This document shows, one piece after another, positions 44,410 to 52,645 of a stretch of DNA of 57,713 nt. Position 1 is the first letter of the stretch. Every line of letters starts with the position of its first letter. Source of the DNA: Sphingobacterium cavernae (GTDB lineage: Bacteria; Bacteroidota; Bacteroidia; Sphingobacteriales; Sphingobacteriaceae); the NCBI RefSeq assembly GCF_008520265.1, contig NZ_VIQM01000076.1:91849-149561 (forward strand), in the 5' to 3' direction. Position numbers and translations under genes: made by a program. The notes below the pieces were generated by a model, which was not told the DNA's origin, did no database searches, and was given only the letters and a program-made list of their open reading frames with translations.

Positions 44410-45657
44410 CTATCGTATATGTCCGTCACCACGAATATACCATTTTTCGGTGACTAACTTCTCCAAAGCAAATGGTCCACGCGCATGCAATTTTTGTGTA
44501 GAAATACCGATCTCAGCACCTAACCCAAATTCTCCGCCATCCGTGAAACGTGTAGAAGCGTTTGCATACACCGCAGCCGCATCAACTGTTTGCAAGAAAG
44601 TATTGATACTTCGTTCATCCGTAGACACAATACATTCTGAGTGTTTGGAAGAATATTTTTCGATATGTTCTAACGCTTCTGCAAGCCCATCGACCGACTT
44701 AATAGAACATTTAAAATCCAAAAACTCGCGTCCAAAATCCTCTTCCTGCGCTTTTACTAAATAGGGATAGCGGAATTGTTCGAAGCTACCGTATAATTCT
44801 TCTGAAGCGAAGACTTCCACCTGAAAAGGAATTAATGGCGAAGCCAATTTCTGTACAAAAGCGTCAGCAATTTCTCTATCCACTAACACAGTATCTAGCG
44901 CATTACACACCGAAGGTCGTGACGTTTTTGCATTCACAACAATTGCTACAGCTTTATCGAGATCCGCAGTTTTATCCACATACGTATGGCAAACACCTGC
45001 TCCCGTCTCTATAACGGGAACTTTAGCATTCTCACGAACAAAATCAATCAAAGATTGAGATCCACGTGGAATGATTATATCCACATATTGCGTCGCCGTC
45101 AACAAATCATAAACCAAATCACGGTCTGATGGAAGCAATTGTACCAAATGCACATCAATTCCGTGTCCAGCCAACACAGCTTGTATCAAATCCACCAAAC
45201 AAGTATTTGTATAAATTGCATCCGATCCACCACGCAATAGACACACATTTCCAGATTGAATACACAAAGCTGCCACATCAATAGTAACATTTGGTCGCGC
45301 CTCGTAAATCACGCCAACAACGCCTAAGGCTACTGATTTTTTCTCAATTTGCAGACCATTAGCCAGTACTCTTGAAGTCAGAGTTACACCAGTAGGATCG
45401 GGCAAATTTGCAACATCCAACACACTATTCGAAAGACCAATAATACGTTCCTTAGTCAACAAAAGTCTGTCGTATTTGGAATCCGCAGGATCCATGCGAT
45501 CCAAGTCCTTTTTATTCTCCGTGATTATTTTATCAATGTTTTCTAACAAAGATTCCGAAATCCCTATCAATATAGCTTGTCTTTCATTCAACGCTAAAGC
45601 ATTGATTGATTTTTTAGCTCGCTGTGCAGCTTGTAATTGTACTTGAATACTTCCCAT
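44410..45657 (-). CDS. proA: Glutamate-5-semialdehyde dehydrogenase (gamma-glutamyl phosphate reductase)
   Basis: Second step of proline synthesis: NADPH-dependent reduction of glutamyl 5-phosphate. 415 residues of the aldehyde dehydrogenase fold, with GVVGVIYEARPNVTIDVAALC, IIPRGSQSLIDFV, VIETGAGVCHTYVDKTAD and the catalytic cysteine in TSRPSVCNALDTVLV. The C-terminal RFTDGGEFGLGAEIGISTQKLHARGP and GDGHIR tail are diagnostic. It follows proB by 8 bases. Confidence 0.96.
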   Translation of the reverse strand: MGSIQVQLQAAQRAKKSINALALNERQAILIGISESLLENIDKIITENKKDLDRMDPADSKYDRLLLTKERIIGLSNSVLDVANLPDPTGVTLTSRVLANGLQIEKKSVALGVVGVIYEARPNVTIDVAALCIQSGNVCLLRGGSDAIYTNTCLVDLIQAVLAGHGIDVHLVQLLPSDRDLVYDLLTATQYVDIIIPRGSQSLIDFVRENAKVPVIETGAGVCHTYVDKTADLDKAVAIVVNAKTSRPSVCNALDTVLVDREIADAFVQKLASPLIPFQVEVFASEELYGSFEQFRYPYLVKAQEEDFGREFLDFKCSIKSVDGLAEALEHIEKYSSKHSECIVSTDERSINTFLQTVDAAAVYANASTRFTDGGEFGLGAEIGISTQKLHARGPFALEKLVTEKWYIRGDGHIR

Positions 45658-45665
45658 TACCTCTA

Positions 45666-46697
45666 TTATATGAGCACAATATCGTCAGCATGTGCTATTT
45701 CCAAATTCTTAGTTTTACTATTCGTCTTCATCGCTAAAGAATCAATCTTTGACTTTGCTACAGCCTGAATCGTTCCCTCTTCGTCTGCGATATGAAAGAC
45801 TTCACCAATTTCAAAATGTTCAATGATGTCAATCACCCCAACAGCCAACAAACTTTTGCGGTTACGCAAAGCACTTAAAGCTCCTTTATCAATCGTCACC
45901 AAGCCCTTTATCAGACTGCCACTTGCCATCCATTTTTGCTTAGATGAGACTCTTTTTTCTTGTGCCCTGCACAAAGTTCCTACTTCACCTTTTACAGCCT
46001 TAATAATATTGTCAACCCCATGCATACTGAAAATAACGACTTCAATGCCCATTTGTGTAGCCAATCGTGCAAAATTCAGCTTAGAAGTCATCCCGCCCAA
46101 ACCCACAGAAGACTTATCTTTTCTCGCTAATGATAGAACACTTTTATCAATCGTATCAATTTCCGAAATAACATTTCCGTCCGCATCCAAAACGCCCGGA
46201 ACTGATGTACACAGCAATAATTTGTCTGCTCCAAAACCTGCAGCTATAAGAGTTGCTAATTCGTCATTATCCGAAAATTTAAGTTCTTTGTTGCTGACAA
46301 CATCATTCTCATTCGCAATCGGGATTACATTATTTTTCCATAAAGTCTCATATGTACTTTTTAATTGCAAAAATTGTTCTCTATTCGAAAAGTGATGACG
46401 CTCACAAAGACTTTGTGCCAATGCAATTTTAAAGGGTTTGAAATAGGTCGAATATTTACGCACCAATAAGGGGTTACCAATTGCCGCAGCAGCTTTACGT
46501 TGCTCCAAAGTCCCTTTGTATTTGGGTATAAATTTCTTTCCCGCAGCAACCGCACCAGACGAAACAATTACAATATTGTACTGTGTTTGTAATACAGAAA
46601 CTTGACGAGCAATTTCTAATATAATGCGTTCATCGATTTCACCATCTGAAGTTACAGAAGCAGAACCGAATTTTATAACTAAAACCCCCTTCTTCAT
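45666..46697 (-). CDS. proB: Glutamate 5-kinase with PUA domain
   Basis: First step of proline synthesis: ATP-dependent phosphorylation of glutamate. The ATG at 46697 is preferred over the GTG two codons upstream (MKKGVLVIKFGSASV). The amino-acid kinase domain (about 1-245) shows IVSSGAVAAGKKF, NDVVSNKELKFSDNDELATLIAAGFGADKLLLCTSVPGV and GLGGMTSKLNFARLA; the PUA domain is at about 260-343 (GSLIKGLVTIDKGALSALRNRKSLLAVGV). Feedback inhibition by proline is expected for the family. First gene of the proBA unit. Confidence 0.95.
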   Translation of the reverse strand: MKKGVLVIKFGSASVTSDGEIDERIILEIARQVSVLQTQYNIVIVSSGAVAAGKKFIPKYKGTLEQRKAAAAIGNPLLVRKYSTYFKPFKIALAQSLCERHHFSNREQFLQLKSTYETLWKNNVIPIANENDVVSNKELKFSDNDELATLIAAGFGADKLLLCTSVPGVLDADGNVISEIDTIDKSVLSLARKDKSSVGLGGMTSKLNFARLATQMGIEVVIFSMHGVDNIIKAVKGEVGTLCRAQEKRVSSKQKWMASGSLIKGLVTIDKGALSALRNRKSLLAVGVIDIIEHFEIGEVFHIADEEGTIQAVAKSKIDSLAMKTNSKTKNLEIAHADDIVLI

Positions 46698-46852
46698 TAA
46701 CACTTTTTCAATTAGACTATACTTAAGTTAACAATTGCGTAAACTTAACAATTGTTATTTACAAAATAAACAAAAGTAACCAAAGAAAAGATGTAAAACG
46801 TATTTCGGAATATTTTTTGCTAAATCCTATAACACACTAAGTTAACAAAATT

Positions 46853-47278
46853 ATGAAAATAAGCCTTTTATTATCAATTGTATTACTCCTGATAGGTTGT
46901 CAATCCAATAGAACAAATAATGCAATGGAAAGCACGGATACGCTCCAAAATATAGGTGGAACGAAAGATAAAAATGGTTGTCTTACAGCTGCAGGATATA
47001 CGTGGTCACAATTGAAGAATGATTGTATTCAACCTTTCACAGAAGGCATTTCATTGGATATTTTGAATACCGCTAATTCGTATCAAACTGCTGCCTTTAT
47101 TTTACTAGATTCTGTCCAAAAGAAAGCCGAAGTTTTTGTAGCTGAAGAAGATGAAAGTATTATTTTGGATCAAAGTAACGATACACTTTATTCGAATGGC
47201 AAATTTCATCTAACAAAAGAAAACTTTTGTTGGACATTAAGTCTCAATAAAATAAAATTATACCAGGAAAGAAAATAA
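46853..47278 (+). CDS. Small lipoprotein, unknown function
   Basis: A 141-residue lipoprotein with lipobox LLLIGC (Cys near 16). Residues about 35-65 hold the motif GGTKDKNGCLTAAGYTWSQLKNDCI with two cysteines that could form a disulfide, a sequence style I associate with Bacteroidota hypothetical proteins. The rest is a small beta-rich region (KKAEVFVAEEDESIILDQSNDTLYSNGKFHL). Divergent from proB and convergent with uvrB. Confidence 0.75.
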   Translation: MKISLLLSIVLLLIGCQSNRTNNAMESTDTLQNIGGTKDKNGCLTAAGYTWSQLKNDCIQPFTEGISLDILNTANSYQTAAFILLDSVQKKAEVFVAEEDESIILDQSNDTLYSNGKFHLTKENFCWTLSLNKIKLYQERK

Positions 47279-47307
47279 GAGAGATGTGGGTTAACCAAAT
47301 CTCTCTT
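47277..47307. terminator. Bidirectional hairpin between convergent genes
   Basis: AAGAGAGAT (47277-47285) pairs with ATCTCTCTT (47299-47307). The loop contains the palindrome GGTTAACC and the uvrB stop codon; the lipoprotein stop is at the left edge. Confidence 0.65.
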
Positions 47308-49321
47308 TGTACTGTGATTCCATCGCAAACATTTCATCACGCAATTTAGCTGCTTCTAAGAAATCCATGTCTTTAGCGGCTTTTTCCATGCGCTTGCGAA
47401 CCGTTTCAATAGCTTTCTTGAAATCTTTTTCGCCCATATATTCCATCAATGGATCTGCAGCTACAATCGACGATGCATCTGGCTCCACATAAGCTTTCAC
47501 TTCTCCTGGCTTATAATCCGCTACCGATGTTTGTTCTATAATTTCTTCGCGCGATTTACCAACCGTACGTGGCGTTATACCGTGTTTTAAATTATAAGCG
47601 ATTTGTTTATCTCGACGACGATCGGTCTCCTCAATCGTAATACGCATACTGTCGGTTACTTTATCCGCATACATGATCACTCGACCTTTGTCATTACGTG
47701 CTGCACGACCAATTGTTTGTATCAATGAACGTTCCGAACGCAAGAAACCTTCTTTGTCCGCATCCAAAATTGCTACTAATGTAACTTCGGGTAAATCCAA
47801 GCCTTCACGTAATAAATTGACACCCACTAACACATCAAATTCCCCCAAACGAAGACCACGCAAAATTTCTACACGCTCCAAAGTCTTCACTTCTGAATGT
47901 ATATAGCGCACTTTAATATTTAGTCGAGACATGTATTTTGTCAACTCTTCTGCCATTCGTTTGGTCAACGTAGTCGCCAATACACGTCCACCATCCTTTA
48001 TAGCTTTATCCACCTCTTCCAGGAAATCATCCACCTGATTGATTGCCGGTCGAACCTCTATAATTGGATCCAACAAGCCCGTAGGACGAATTACTTGTTC
48101 TACAAAAACACCTTCAGTTTTTTGCAATTCATAATCTCCCGGCGTCGCCGAAACGTAGATTGTTTGATTTGTCAAGGACTCAAATTCTGGAAAATTCAAA
48201 GGTCGGTTATCCAATGCTGCGGGAAGTCTAAAACCGTGTTCAACCAACGAAATTTTGCGTGAACGGTCACCGCCATACATTGCACGCAATTGCGGTAACG
48301 TTACGTGACTTTCGTCAATCACTAACAAATAATCTTCTGGAAAATAATCCAACAAACAGAAAGGACGCATCCCAGGTTGACGACCATCAAAAAATCTCGA
48401 ATAATTCTCAATACCGGAACAATACCCCAGTTCACGCATCATTTCCAAATCGTAATTTACACGCTCTTCCAAACGTTTCGCTTCCAACATCCGGCCTTCT
48501 TCTTCCAATTGTGCTTTACGAGCAACCAGTTCTTCTTGAATAGACCAAATTGAAGAGGTAAACTTATCTTTTGGGGTAACGAATAAATTCGCAGGAAACA
48601 GCGATAAACTTTCATGTTTAATGATTGTTTTCCCCGAAACAGGATCAATTTCAGATAATTCATCGATATCATCACCAAAAAATGAAACCCGATAGGCAAT
48701 ATCCAAATAAGCAGGATAAATATCGACGGTATCTCCTTTCACACGAAAAGTTCCTCTCTTGAAATCTGAAGTCGTTCGAGAATATAAAATTTCAACCAAT
48801 CGATGTAAAAAAGCATTACGAGAAATCGTAGTACCTACGCCAAATCGAAAAATCGAACGTGAAAAGTCTTCAGGATTTCCCATACCATAAATACACGAAA
48901 CCGAAGAAACGACAATCACATCTCTCCGACCCGACATTAAAGCCGAAGTCGTAGCCAAACGTAATTTTTCAATTTCTTCATTGATCGCTAAATCTTTCTC
49001 GATATACGTATTTGTTGTTGCAATAAAAGCTTCTGGTTGGTAATAATCGTAATAAGACACAAAATAATTCACCGAATTATTGGGGAAGAATTGCTTGAAT
49101 TCTCCATATAATTGCGCTGCTAATGTTTTATTATGACTAAGAATTAAGGTAGGTTTTTGCGTCTGCTGTATCACATTGGCCACAGTAAAAGTTTTACCGG
49201 AACCTGTTACACCCAGCAAAGTTTGGTAAATTTCACCCTCCTTGACGCCTGCAACTAGCTCTTTAATTGCTCCTGGTTGATCTCCCGTAGGTTGGTATTC
49301 TGATGTAAGTTCGAATCTCAT
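47291..49321 (-). CDS. uvrB: Excinuclease ABC subunit B
   Basis: The damage-verifying helicase of nucleotide excision repair. 676 residues with Walker A LLGVTGSGKTFT (about 35-46), the beta-hairpin region YYDYYQPEAFIATTNTYIEKD, Walker B-type LLVIDESHVTLPQL, helicase C motifs (ATTLTKRMAEELTKY, LVGVNLLREGLDLPEV, QTIGRAARN) and a C-terminal UVR domain (DFKKAIETVRKRMEKAAKDMDFLEAAKLRDEM) for UvrA/UvrC contact. Length and order are standard. No LexA box was recognised upstream. Confidence 0.97.
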   Translation of the reverse strand: MRFELTSEYQPTGDQPGAIKELVAGVKEGEIYQTLLGVTGSGKTFTVANVIQQTQKPTLILSHNKTLAAQLYGEFKQFFPNNSVNYFVSYYDYYQPEAFIATTNTYIEKDLAINEEIEKLRLATTSALMSGRRDVIVVSSVSCIYGMGNPEDFSRSIFRFGVGTTISRNAFLHRLVEILYSRTTSDFKRGTFRVKGDTVDIYPAYLDIAYRVSFFGDDIDELSEIDPVSGKTIIKHESLSLFPANLFVTPKDKFTSSIWSIQEELVARKAQLEEEGRMLEAKRLEERVNYDLEMMRELGYCSGIENYSRFFDGRQPGMRPFCLLDYFPEDYLLVIDESHVTLPQLRAMYGGDRSRKISLVEHGFRLPAALDNRPLNFPEFESLTNQTIYVSATPGDYELQKTEGVFVEQVIRPTGLLDPIIEVRPAINQVDDFLEEVDKAIKDGGRVLATTLTKRMAEELTKYMSRLNIKVRYIHSEVKTLERVEILRGLRLGEFDVLVGVNLLREGLDLPEVTLVAILDADKEGFLRSERSLIQTIGRAARNDKGRVIMYADKVTDSMRITIEETDRRRDKQIAYNLKHGITPRTVGKSREEIIEQTSVADYKPGEVKAYVEPDASSIVAADPLMEYMGEKDFKKAIETVRKRMEKAAKDMDFLEAAKLRDEMFAMESQYKERFG

Positions 49322-49443
49322 ATAATGCCTCTAATGTAAAAATACCAATTCTTTACACCATCTCCTAACATTAAAGATATATTGTGGCGCGACATAAACA
49401 TATGTCAATATTATTTGTTAAATTGGTTCTAAACTAGACTGCT

Positions 49444-50088
49444 ATGGTTACGATTCTTACAAAAAAAAATAGTATAGCCAATCAATATATAAGCGAACTC
49501 CGCCATATTTCTATTCAACAAGACCGACTACGCTTTCGAAAAAATCTCGAACGATTAGGTGAAATCATGGCATATGAAATCAGTAGAAATCTCACGTATT
49601 CAAAAGAAGAAATTGAAACGCCATTGGGTATTTCGAAAATGCTTACACTAGATGAACAACCCGTGCTTATTACTATAATTCGTGCAGGATTGCCTTTTCA
49701 TCAAGGATTTTTGAATGTTTTTGATCATGCAGATTCGGGCTTCATAGCGGCATTTCGTCACACAAAAAAAAGTGGTGAATTTGAAATTCATAAAAAATAC
49801 GAGAATACTCCCGACTTGGATGATAAAGTAGTGATCATCGCAGATCCTATGTTGGCAACTGGAAAAAGTCTGGTCTTGTGTTGTAAAGAATTATTAAGTC
49901 AATACAATATTAAAGAGTTGCATATTGCAGCAGTCATCGCTTCCGAAGAAGGTGTACAACATGTTCGTGCCTTTATCCCAGAAGCTTATTTGTGGATTGG
50001 AGACGTAGACAATGAACTTACCAGCAAATCTTACATTGTTCCCGGATTAGGTGACGCAGGCGATTTGGCATATGGCAACAAAGCTTAA
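49444..50088 (+). CDS. upp: Uracil phosphoribosyltransferase
   Basis: Salvages uracil to UMP using PRPP. 214 residues with PRPP-binding loop VVIIADPMLATGKSL (about 137-151) and the uracil-binding C-terminal motif YIVPGLGDAGDLAYG (about 195-209). A Bacteroidota-type divergent N-terminus (MVTILTKKNSIANQYISELRH) replaces the common HPL start. A monocistronic unit or leader of the following YkuK-like gene 71 bases away. Confidence 0.92.
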   Translation: MVTILTKKNSIANQYISELRHISIQQDRLRFRKNLERLGEIMAYEISRNLTYSKEEIETPLGISKMLTLDEQPVLITIIRAGLPFHQGFLNVFDHADSGFIAAFRHTKKSGEFEIHKKYENTPDLDDKVVIIADPMLATGKSLVLCCKELLSQYNIKELHIAAVIASEEGVQHVRAFIPEAYLWIGDVDNELTSKSYIVPGLGDAGDLAYGNKA

Positions 50089-50159
50089 TTGAGTATTAAT
50101 ATTACATTCATATAAAATGAACATTCGAATCTTAACTTCAATAAAAAACAAAATTAGCT

Positions 50160-50633
50160 ATGGAATGGCAAAAATTCAATGGCGAATACCTTCGCTCATC
50201 TATCAACGAAGCTGTTGAAACAGCAATAATTCGAGAAAAACAATTAGGAAACAAGCTAAAAGTGTACATCGGAACGGACTCCCAAGTCAAACGTAACACT
50301 GTTGAAATGGCCACTGTCATTGTTTTTCTTCGTGAACATAAAGGAGGATTTATGTTTACACAAAAAGAACGCATTACCTACCGCATGAGTATCAAAGAAA
50401 GGATGCTCCTTGAAGTCCAAAAATCCATCGAAGCCGCTTATCTTTTGTGTCCTCTCCTTGACAAATACGAGGTAGACCTAGAGGTACATGCCGACATTAA
50501 TACCAATCCTAATTTCGAATCAAATGTAGCCCTAAAAGAAGCTATGGGTTATATCTTAGGAATGGGCTTTGTATTTAAAGCAAAACCTGAATCGTTTGCT
50601 AGTACAAACTGTGCGAATAGAATAGTACAATAA
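50160..50633 (+). CDS. YkuK-like (DUF458) ribonuclease H-fold protein
   Basis: A 157-residue protein of the DUF458/RNaseH-like family. The first acidic motif YIGTDSQVKRN (about 41-51) and later acidic segments (KYEVDLEVHADINTNPNF, about 101-118) are consistent with the RNase H-like active site. Biological role is unknown for the family. Length is normal. It lies between upp and the NadR-like kinase with no close spacing. Confidence 0.8.
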   Translation: MEWQKFNGEYLRSSINEAVETAIIREKQLGNKLKVYIGTDSQVKRNTVEMATVIVFLREHKGGFMFTQKERITYRMSIKERMLLEVQKSIEAAYLLCPLLDKYEVDLEVHADINTNPNFESNVALKEAMGYILGMGFVFKAKPESFASTNCANRIVQ

Positions 50634-50772
50634 CTATTCAGCATTTTTCTTTTTTAACCTGTTTTCAATTAAGAAATTTAATTGAAGAATAGAACTTTTC
50701 TCTCCATTTTAGACCAATCATTTTCACACAAAAGCATTTTGCAACCCTAATATTTTGTGTAATATTGCAAGA

Positions 50773-51324
50773 ATGGCGCACTCAATAAATACTCTTCTGA
50801 AAATCGCGGTGGTAGGCCCTGAATCTACAGGAAAATCGACCATGGCAAATTACCTTGCAAAAGAATTAAACACACTTTGCGTCCCGGAATATGCACGATT
50901 TTATTGCGAAGATTTGAATCGCCAATATACGTTAGAAGATGAAGTGAATATGTTTCACGGTCAACGTGCCCTAGAAGAAGCTGTTGCTAGTAAAGCAACA
51001 AACAATATCTTAATATGTGATACCACAATTCTGACAGTGAAAATATGGTGTGATCATTTATTCAAACACACACCTGAAAATATCATAGCAGAAATACAAA
51101 ATAGAAAATACGATCTGTATTTGTTAATGGATATTGATTTACCATGGCAAGATGATCCTTTACGTGACTTCCCAACGGAAAGAGAGCACTTTATGAACAT
51201 ATGGAAAGATGAATTAAATGCGCTAAATGCAAATTACCACATTATATCTGGCACGGATCAAGATAGATTGCAGAAAGGTTTGATGGTATCGAGTCAATTT
51301 ATCGATCATAATACACAGAAATAA
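50773..51324 (+). CDS. AAA_28/NadR-like P-loop kinase (nicotinamide riboside kinase-like)
   Basis: A 183-residue ATP-dependent kinase. The open frame begins at 50755, but the ATG at 50773 precedes the domain cleanly. Walker A is VVGPESTGKSTMANYLA (about 13-29), followed by VPEYARFYCEDL, LICDTTILTVKIWCDHLF and DIDLPWQDDPLRDFPTERE, the pattern of the C-terminal kinase half of NadR. The adenylyltransferase half is absent, so it would only make NMN from nicotinamide riboside. Function is by family similarity. Confidence 0.85.
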   Translation: MAHSINTLLKIAVVGPESTGKSTMANYLAKELNTLCVPEYARFYCEDLNRQYTLEDEVNMFHGQRALEEAVASKATNNILICDTTILTVKIWCDHLFKHTPENIIAEIQNRKYDLYLLMDIDLPWQDDPLRDFPTEREHFMNIWKDELNALNANYHIISGTDQDRLQKGLMVSSQFIDHNTQK

Positions 51325-51412
51325 ATATTAATAAAGACAACCAATATTTTCACTAACCCAATCAAACAATAAAAATAAAAACAATATTTTCAATGTAAAA
51401 TCAGGGATATAA

Positions 51413-51442
51413 AAAAAGCTCATCAACTGTGATGAACTTTTT
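51413..51442. terminator. Bidirectional hairpin between the kinase and S24 regulator genes
   Basis: AAAAAGCTCATCA and TGATGAACTTTTT pair over 13 positions with one C/A mismatch and a 4-nt loop, flanked by A- and T-runs. It sits between convergent genes. Confidence 0.75.
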
Positions 51443-51463
51443 AAAAATATTTTTTTTACATTA

Positions 51464-52081
51464 TTACATTGTAACCATAGAAAGCACACCTTTCACTTTA
51501 TATACAGCTTTTACGAGTTCATGATCAATTACAATTTCATCGTAATCAGCTGAATTCTTTGCAACAAGCTTCCATCTTTTCTCATCTAACCCACGCACAA
51601 AACGAATTAAATTTATGTGTTCAGATATTATTAAATATATATCCCCGTAAATTACTGCAGACTTATCAACCTCTTTGACAAACACAACACTTGCATGCTC
51701 AATTTCTGGAGACATAGCTTCACCTTCATTCACTATAGCAAAATCACTACCGGACAATATTGGAATTTCCAATTCATGGGCTGCCGTCATTTTGGTTAAA
51801 TCGATATTGAATTCGTCTAAACTTACATTAAACAAAGGTATTTTATAATATGAATCCGAACTATCTTTTAACATACTACCTTCACCTGTAATCAACCACG
51901 CATCATTAATATTTGGAAAGTGTTCAGAAATTGTGCTAGCAAGGTTTTTACTTATAGCATAGTTCCCTCTTTTTATTTGATATAATCTTTCAGCCCTGTT
52001 CAAACCTATTTCCTTGGCAAAAGAATTAACGTTGAAGTTTAAATATTTTATTACTTTTTCTAAACGATCCCAGTTTGTCAT
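51464..52081 (-). CDS. CI/LexA-type regulator with degenerate S24 domain
   Basis: A 205-residue regulator with an N-terminal helix-turn-helix (about 15-50, FAKEIGLNRAERLYQIKRGNYAISKNLASTISEHF) and a C-terminal S24 fold (about 80-200). The usual catalytic serine motif GDSM is GEAM here (Ala122), and the general-base lysine position reads LIRFV (Arg160). Autocleavage as in LexA or CI is therefore unlikely, and it probably acts as a ligand- or partner-controlled repressor. It is divergent from the small gene at 52287 and lies next to two promoters sharing an operator-like repeat. Confidence 0.85.
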   Translation of the reverse strand: MTNWDRLEKVIKYLNFNVNSFAKEIGLNRAERLYQIKRGNYAISKNLASTISEHFPNINDAWLITGEGSMLKDSSDSYYKIPLFNVSLDEFNIDLTKMTAAHELEIPILSGSDFAIVNEGEAMSPEIEHASVVFVKEVDKSAVIYGDIYLIISEHINLIRFVRGLDEKRWKLVAKNSADYDEIVIDHELVKAVYKVKGVLSMVTM

Positions 52082-52209
52082 TTTTTATTGTAATTATAGA
52101 GAATTGCTTTTCTAGACAGTTGATTCTAGTTCCAATGTTGCTACAGGAAGAACAAAAATAAGACCAAAAGTCGGAAAATTAAAATAATATACAAAAAACA
52201 TCAAACATA

Positions 52210-52240
52210 TTGCAAAAAACAATTTTGTATTGTACTTTTA
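52210..52240 (+). promoter_or_regulatory. Promoter with inverted repeat, upstream of the 80-residue gene
   Basis: TTG at 52210-52212 and TACTTTTA at 52233-52240 are 20 bases apart, a Bacteroidota-type promoter. The spacer carries ACAAT-N5-ATTGT, an inverted repeat that could be an operator. Because transcription would start near 52247, the TTG start at 52230 cannot be used and the ATG at 52287 is the likely start. Confidence 0.6.
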
Positions 52241-52286
52241 CAAAATAACTGACAAGGGCAACAACAGCCAACTATTAACAAATGGT

Positions 52287-52529
52287 ATGAAAAGCCAACA
52301 TGAACAGAAAACAGATTCCGTCAATCTAAAATTGGAAGACGAAATTACAAACCAAGACATAATAACGCTAGCTACGTTAAAATGCATAAAATTAAAAGAC
52401 AAAGATTTTGCAAAAGAGCACATTAAGATAAATAAAAAAAATATTAAAACCACTTATGAAGTTGAAATAAATGATATTGACGGGCACATTCACCATCTTA
52501 TTTTCGAAATAAAAACGTATAATAAATAA
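52287..52529 (+). CDS. Small acidic/lysine-rich protein, unknown
   Basis: An 80-residue soluble protein, no signal peptide, no recognised domain. Sequence features are an acidic N-terminal part (LKLEDEITNQDIITLATLKCIKL) and a C-terminal beta-like stretch with paired histidines (EINDIDGHIHHLIFEIKTY). It is transcribed away from the degenerate S24 regulator and is followed 117 bases later by the collagen-like lipoprotein gene with a nearly identical promoter. It may be part of the same regulon. Confidence 0.6.
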   Translation: MKSQHEQKTDSVNLKLEDEITNQDIITLATLKCIKLKDKDFAKEHIKINKKNIKTTYEVEINDIDGHIHHLIFEIKTYNK

Positions 52530-52543
52530 AATTTAAAAAAAAT

Positions 52544-52573
52544 TTGTAAATACAATATTATGTTGTACTTTTA
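52544..52573 (+). promoter_or_regulatory. Promoter of the collagen-like lipoprotein gene, sharing the inverted repeat
   Basis: TTG at 52544-52546 and TACTTTTA at 52566-52573, 19 bases apart. The spacer holds ACAAT-ATTAT-GTTGT. The shared core TTGTACTTTTACA is identical in the promoter at 52210-52240. The leader before the ATG at 52646 is about 65 bases. Confidence 0.6.
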
Positions 52574-52645
52574 CACAGCTTATTATTATTAACTAGATAT
52601 AAAAATAAAATAACAAATAATTCGAACTAATCTCAAAAAGCGAAT

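Noticed and set aside
51464..51474. TTACATTGTAA palindrome at the end of the S24 regulator gene
   Set aside because: It is formed by the last codons and stop of the coding sequence; a binding site role is not supported.
52230..52286. TTG start for the small protein upstream of the collagen-like gene
   Set aside because: It overlaps the -7 promoter box, so it would not be on the transcript.
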